Positions 62,809-64,000 of a stretch of DNA of 64,000 nucleotides are shown here, piece by piece. Within the stretch, counting starts at the first letter, position 1, and each line of letters begins with the position of its first letter. The translations under genes were made by a program, and so were the position numbers. Source of the stretch: an uncultured Fodinibius sp. (GTDB lineage: Bacteria > Bacteroidota > Rhodothermia > Balneolales > Balneolaceae); assembly GCA_913056235.1 (NCBI GenBank), contig CAJXMW010000001.1:1302001-1366000 (forward strand), read 5' to 3'. The notes under the pieces are model-generated. The model was not told the origin of the DNA. It was given only the letters and a program-made list of their open reading frames with translations, and ran no database searches.

Positions 62809-63522
62809 TTATTCAGCGGCTTCTCTCATTTCTTGGCATTCGCAGTAGATTCCGTAATTCTTGCAGAGGGGATGATCGGGCGGTTCAGAAATGCGGGCCT
62901 TGCAGGCGTTGCGGCCGTGATGAATCATCAGGTGCGATAGGTTGGTCCAGTGCTCACGGGGAAAAAGTGCCATCAGATCCCGCTCAATTTTGTCAGTATT
63001 CTTTTCATGTTCGGTCAGTCCATATCGGTTGGCAAACCGGCGGACGTGGGTATCTACCACAACACCCACATTGATGTTAAATGCATTGCCCAGCACTACA
63101 TTGGCTGTTTTGCGCGCCACCCCGTAGAGCTCCAACAGGTCGTCCATATTCTGCGGGACTTCGCCATCGTGTTTTTCTGTAATAATTTGTGAAGAGCGCT
63201 TCAGTGCCTTGGCCTTGTTGCGGTAGAATCCTGTGGACCGGACGAGCTCCTGGAGTTCTTTGTCAGGCGCTTCAGCCATCAGTTCGGGCGTAGGATAAGC
63301 CTCAAACAAATCGGGCGTTGTTTTGTTGACGCGTACATCGGTACATTGCGCACTCAAGATGGTGGCACAGAGTAACTCAAAGGGATTTCGGTGATCCAGC
63401 GCACAGTGCGGATTCGGGTAGTGTTCGTAAAGTGTATCCAGTATTTCCCGGGCTCGCTGTTTTTCAGCGTCTGTTTTCTCGGGAAGTTTGGGCAGATCTT
63501 CGTACTGTTTTGTTTTAGCCAT
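62809..63522 (-). CDS. nth: Endonuclease III
   Basis: A 237-residue HhH-GPD DNA glycosylase/AP lyase. 'LLELYGVARKTANVVLGNAF' is the helix-hairpin-helix with the catalytic Lys, and 'VVVDTHVRRFANRYGL' carries the catalytic Asp. It removes oxidised pyrimidines in base excision repair. The C-terminal cysteines are spaced C-x12-C-x6-C-x-C ('CKARISEPPDHPLC', 'YCEC') and not C-x6-C-x2-C-x5-C, so the Fe-S cluster may be absent or altered. The N-terminus is slightly longer than in E. coli Nth. Confidence 0.9.
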   Translation of the reverse strand: MAKTKQYEDLPKLPEKTDAEKQRAREILDTLYEHYPNPHCALDHRNPFELLCATILSAQCTDVRVNKTTPDLFEAYPTPELMAEAPDKELQELVRSTGFYRNKAKALKRSSQIITEKHDGEVPQNMDDLLELYGVARKTANVVLGNAFNINVGVVVDTHVRRFANRYGLTEHEKNTDKIERDLMALFPREHWTNLSHLMIHHGRNACKARISEPPDHPLCKNYGIYCECQEMREAAE

Positions 63523-63692
63523 GTATCAAAGGAATTTCTTTTTGATCTGAAAATTTAAAACAGCAGGGAGTAATACAATAATTTTATTTTTTAGACTAAG
63601 AAAATGTAAATGATCAGAAGGTAGTTGGGTGGACACATCCGGTAAAATTGCCTTACCTTTCGTGTCATTTTAACAACGGAACGATCTGATTC

Positions 63693-64000
63693 ATGTCTGT
63701 AAACAAACAAAAGGCGAAGAAGCTCATTTCCAGTACCTATGCCTGGCTGGTCCTGGCTTTGTTAACCCTGATTTATATTTCCAGCTTTGTTGACCGGCAA
63801 ATTATTGCCGTGCTGGCCCCTCAGATTCAGCAGGATTTGTCGCTCAGTAATTTCCAGGTGGGCATTTTGTACGGAACCGCCTTTTCGTTTGTCTATGCTG
63901 TGTGCGGCATCCCGATGGGAAGGCTGGCTGATCTTTATTCTCGAAAGCTGATGATCGTGGTTGGGTTGGTGGTCTGGAGTCTGATGACCTTCATAAGCGG
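63693..64000 (+). CDS. MFS transporter (partial)
   Basis: The first 102 residues are visible; the gene runs off the window. After a short basic start come two to three membrane segments ('WLVLALLTLIYISSFVDRQI', 'GTAFSFVYAVCGIPMGRLAD'). 'GRLADLYSRKLMI' is the conserved loop 2-3 motif of the major facilitator superfamily. 'SFVDRQIIAVLAP' resembles spinster/anion-cation symporter-like members. Substrate unknown. Confidence 0.82.
   Translation, partial: MSVNKQKAKKLISSTYAWLVLALLTLIYISSFVDRQIIAVLAPQIQQDLSLSNFQVGILYGTAFSFVYAVCGIPMGRLADLYSRKLMIVVGLVVWSLMTFIS

Noticed and set aside
1-64000. CRISPR array
   Set aside because: No regularly spaced direct repeats with unique spacers and no cas genes were found. 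The CTAAGA array is too short and too closely spaced.

Overview
The window looks like a chromosome of a Balneolota/Bacteroidota-type bacterium. The flanking housekeeping region carries GldC, SusC/SusD-like remnants, a TlpA-like lipoprotein, RecN, RluD and adenosylhomocysteinase. It is visibly richer in G+C than the AT-rich island that fills most of the window. No transposase gene was recognised, and the species cannot be named from the sequence alone.

Layout. Positions 1 to about 2.77 kb are the integrase-proximal end of one integrative element (A). It holds a CI-like repressor with a divergent partner, an excisionase-like HTH protein and tyrosine recombinase A. A 48-bp copy of the 3' part of tRNA-Arg(ACG) (2721-2768) separates it from a second element (B). 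Element B runs about 46.7 kb to tyrosine recombinase B and the intact tRNA-Arg(ACG) at 49425-49498. Identical 12-bp-spaced GTACCCAC repeats lie just inside both ends of element B. From about 49.5 kb to the end the window is ordinary chromosome: rluD, recN, rhodanese, an apparently circularly permuted cupredoxin, genes for D- and L-2-hydroxyglutarate oxidation, a decayed susCD pair, tlpA, ahcY, gldC, memo and nth, then the start of an MFS transporter.

Element B is a defence island. Its core is a seven-gene BREX operon (brxE-brxA-brxB-brxC-pglX-pglZ-brxL, 6.6-20.6 kb) with type 1 core genes, an added BrxE-like first gene, and a BrxL that ends in a MITD1-like MIT_C domain where a Lon-protease-like domain is expected. 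Behind it is the most unusual locus: a GC-rich, heavily base-paired stretch (21000-21165) directly before a long reverse transcriptase gene. That gene appears to carry a one-base frameshift near its 3' end. Its restored stop overlaps the start of an SbcD-like nuclease gene, which overlaps an SbcC-like ATPase gene. This could be an ncRNA-RT-SbcCD-like defence system that I cannot place in a named class.

The rest of element B carries two PD-(D/E)XK nucleases, a SLOG-like protein, a DUF2779 protein, a WYL regulator divergent from an AAA+ ATPase/nuclease pair, a four-gene TcmP/Gp37/GHKL-ATPase/methyltransferase-like cluster, an orphan Dam-type methylase, a Fic toxin with a likely tail-to-tail antitoxin, a DUF3024 protein and a tripartite HipBST toxin-antitoxin with visible operators. 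A helically phased CTAAGA/TCTTAG array lies beside integrase B.
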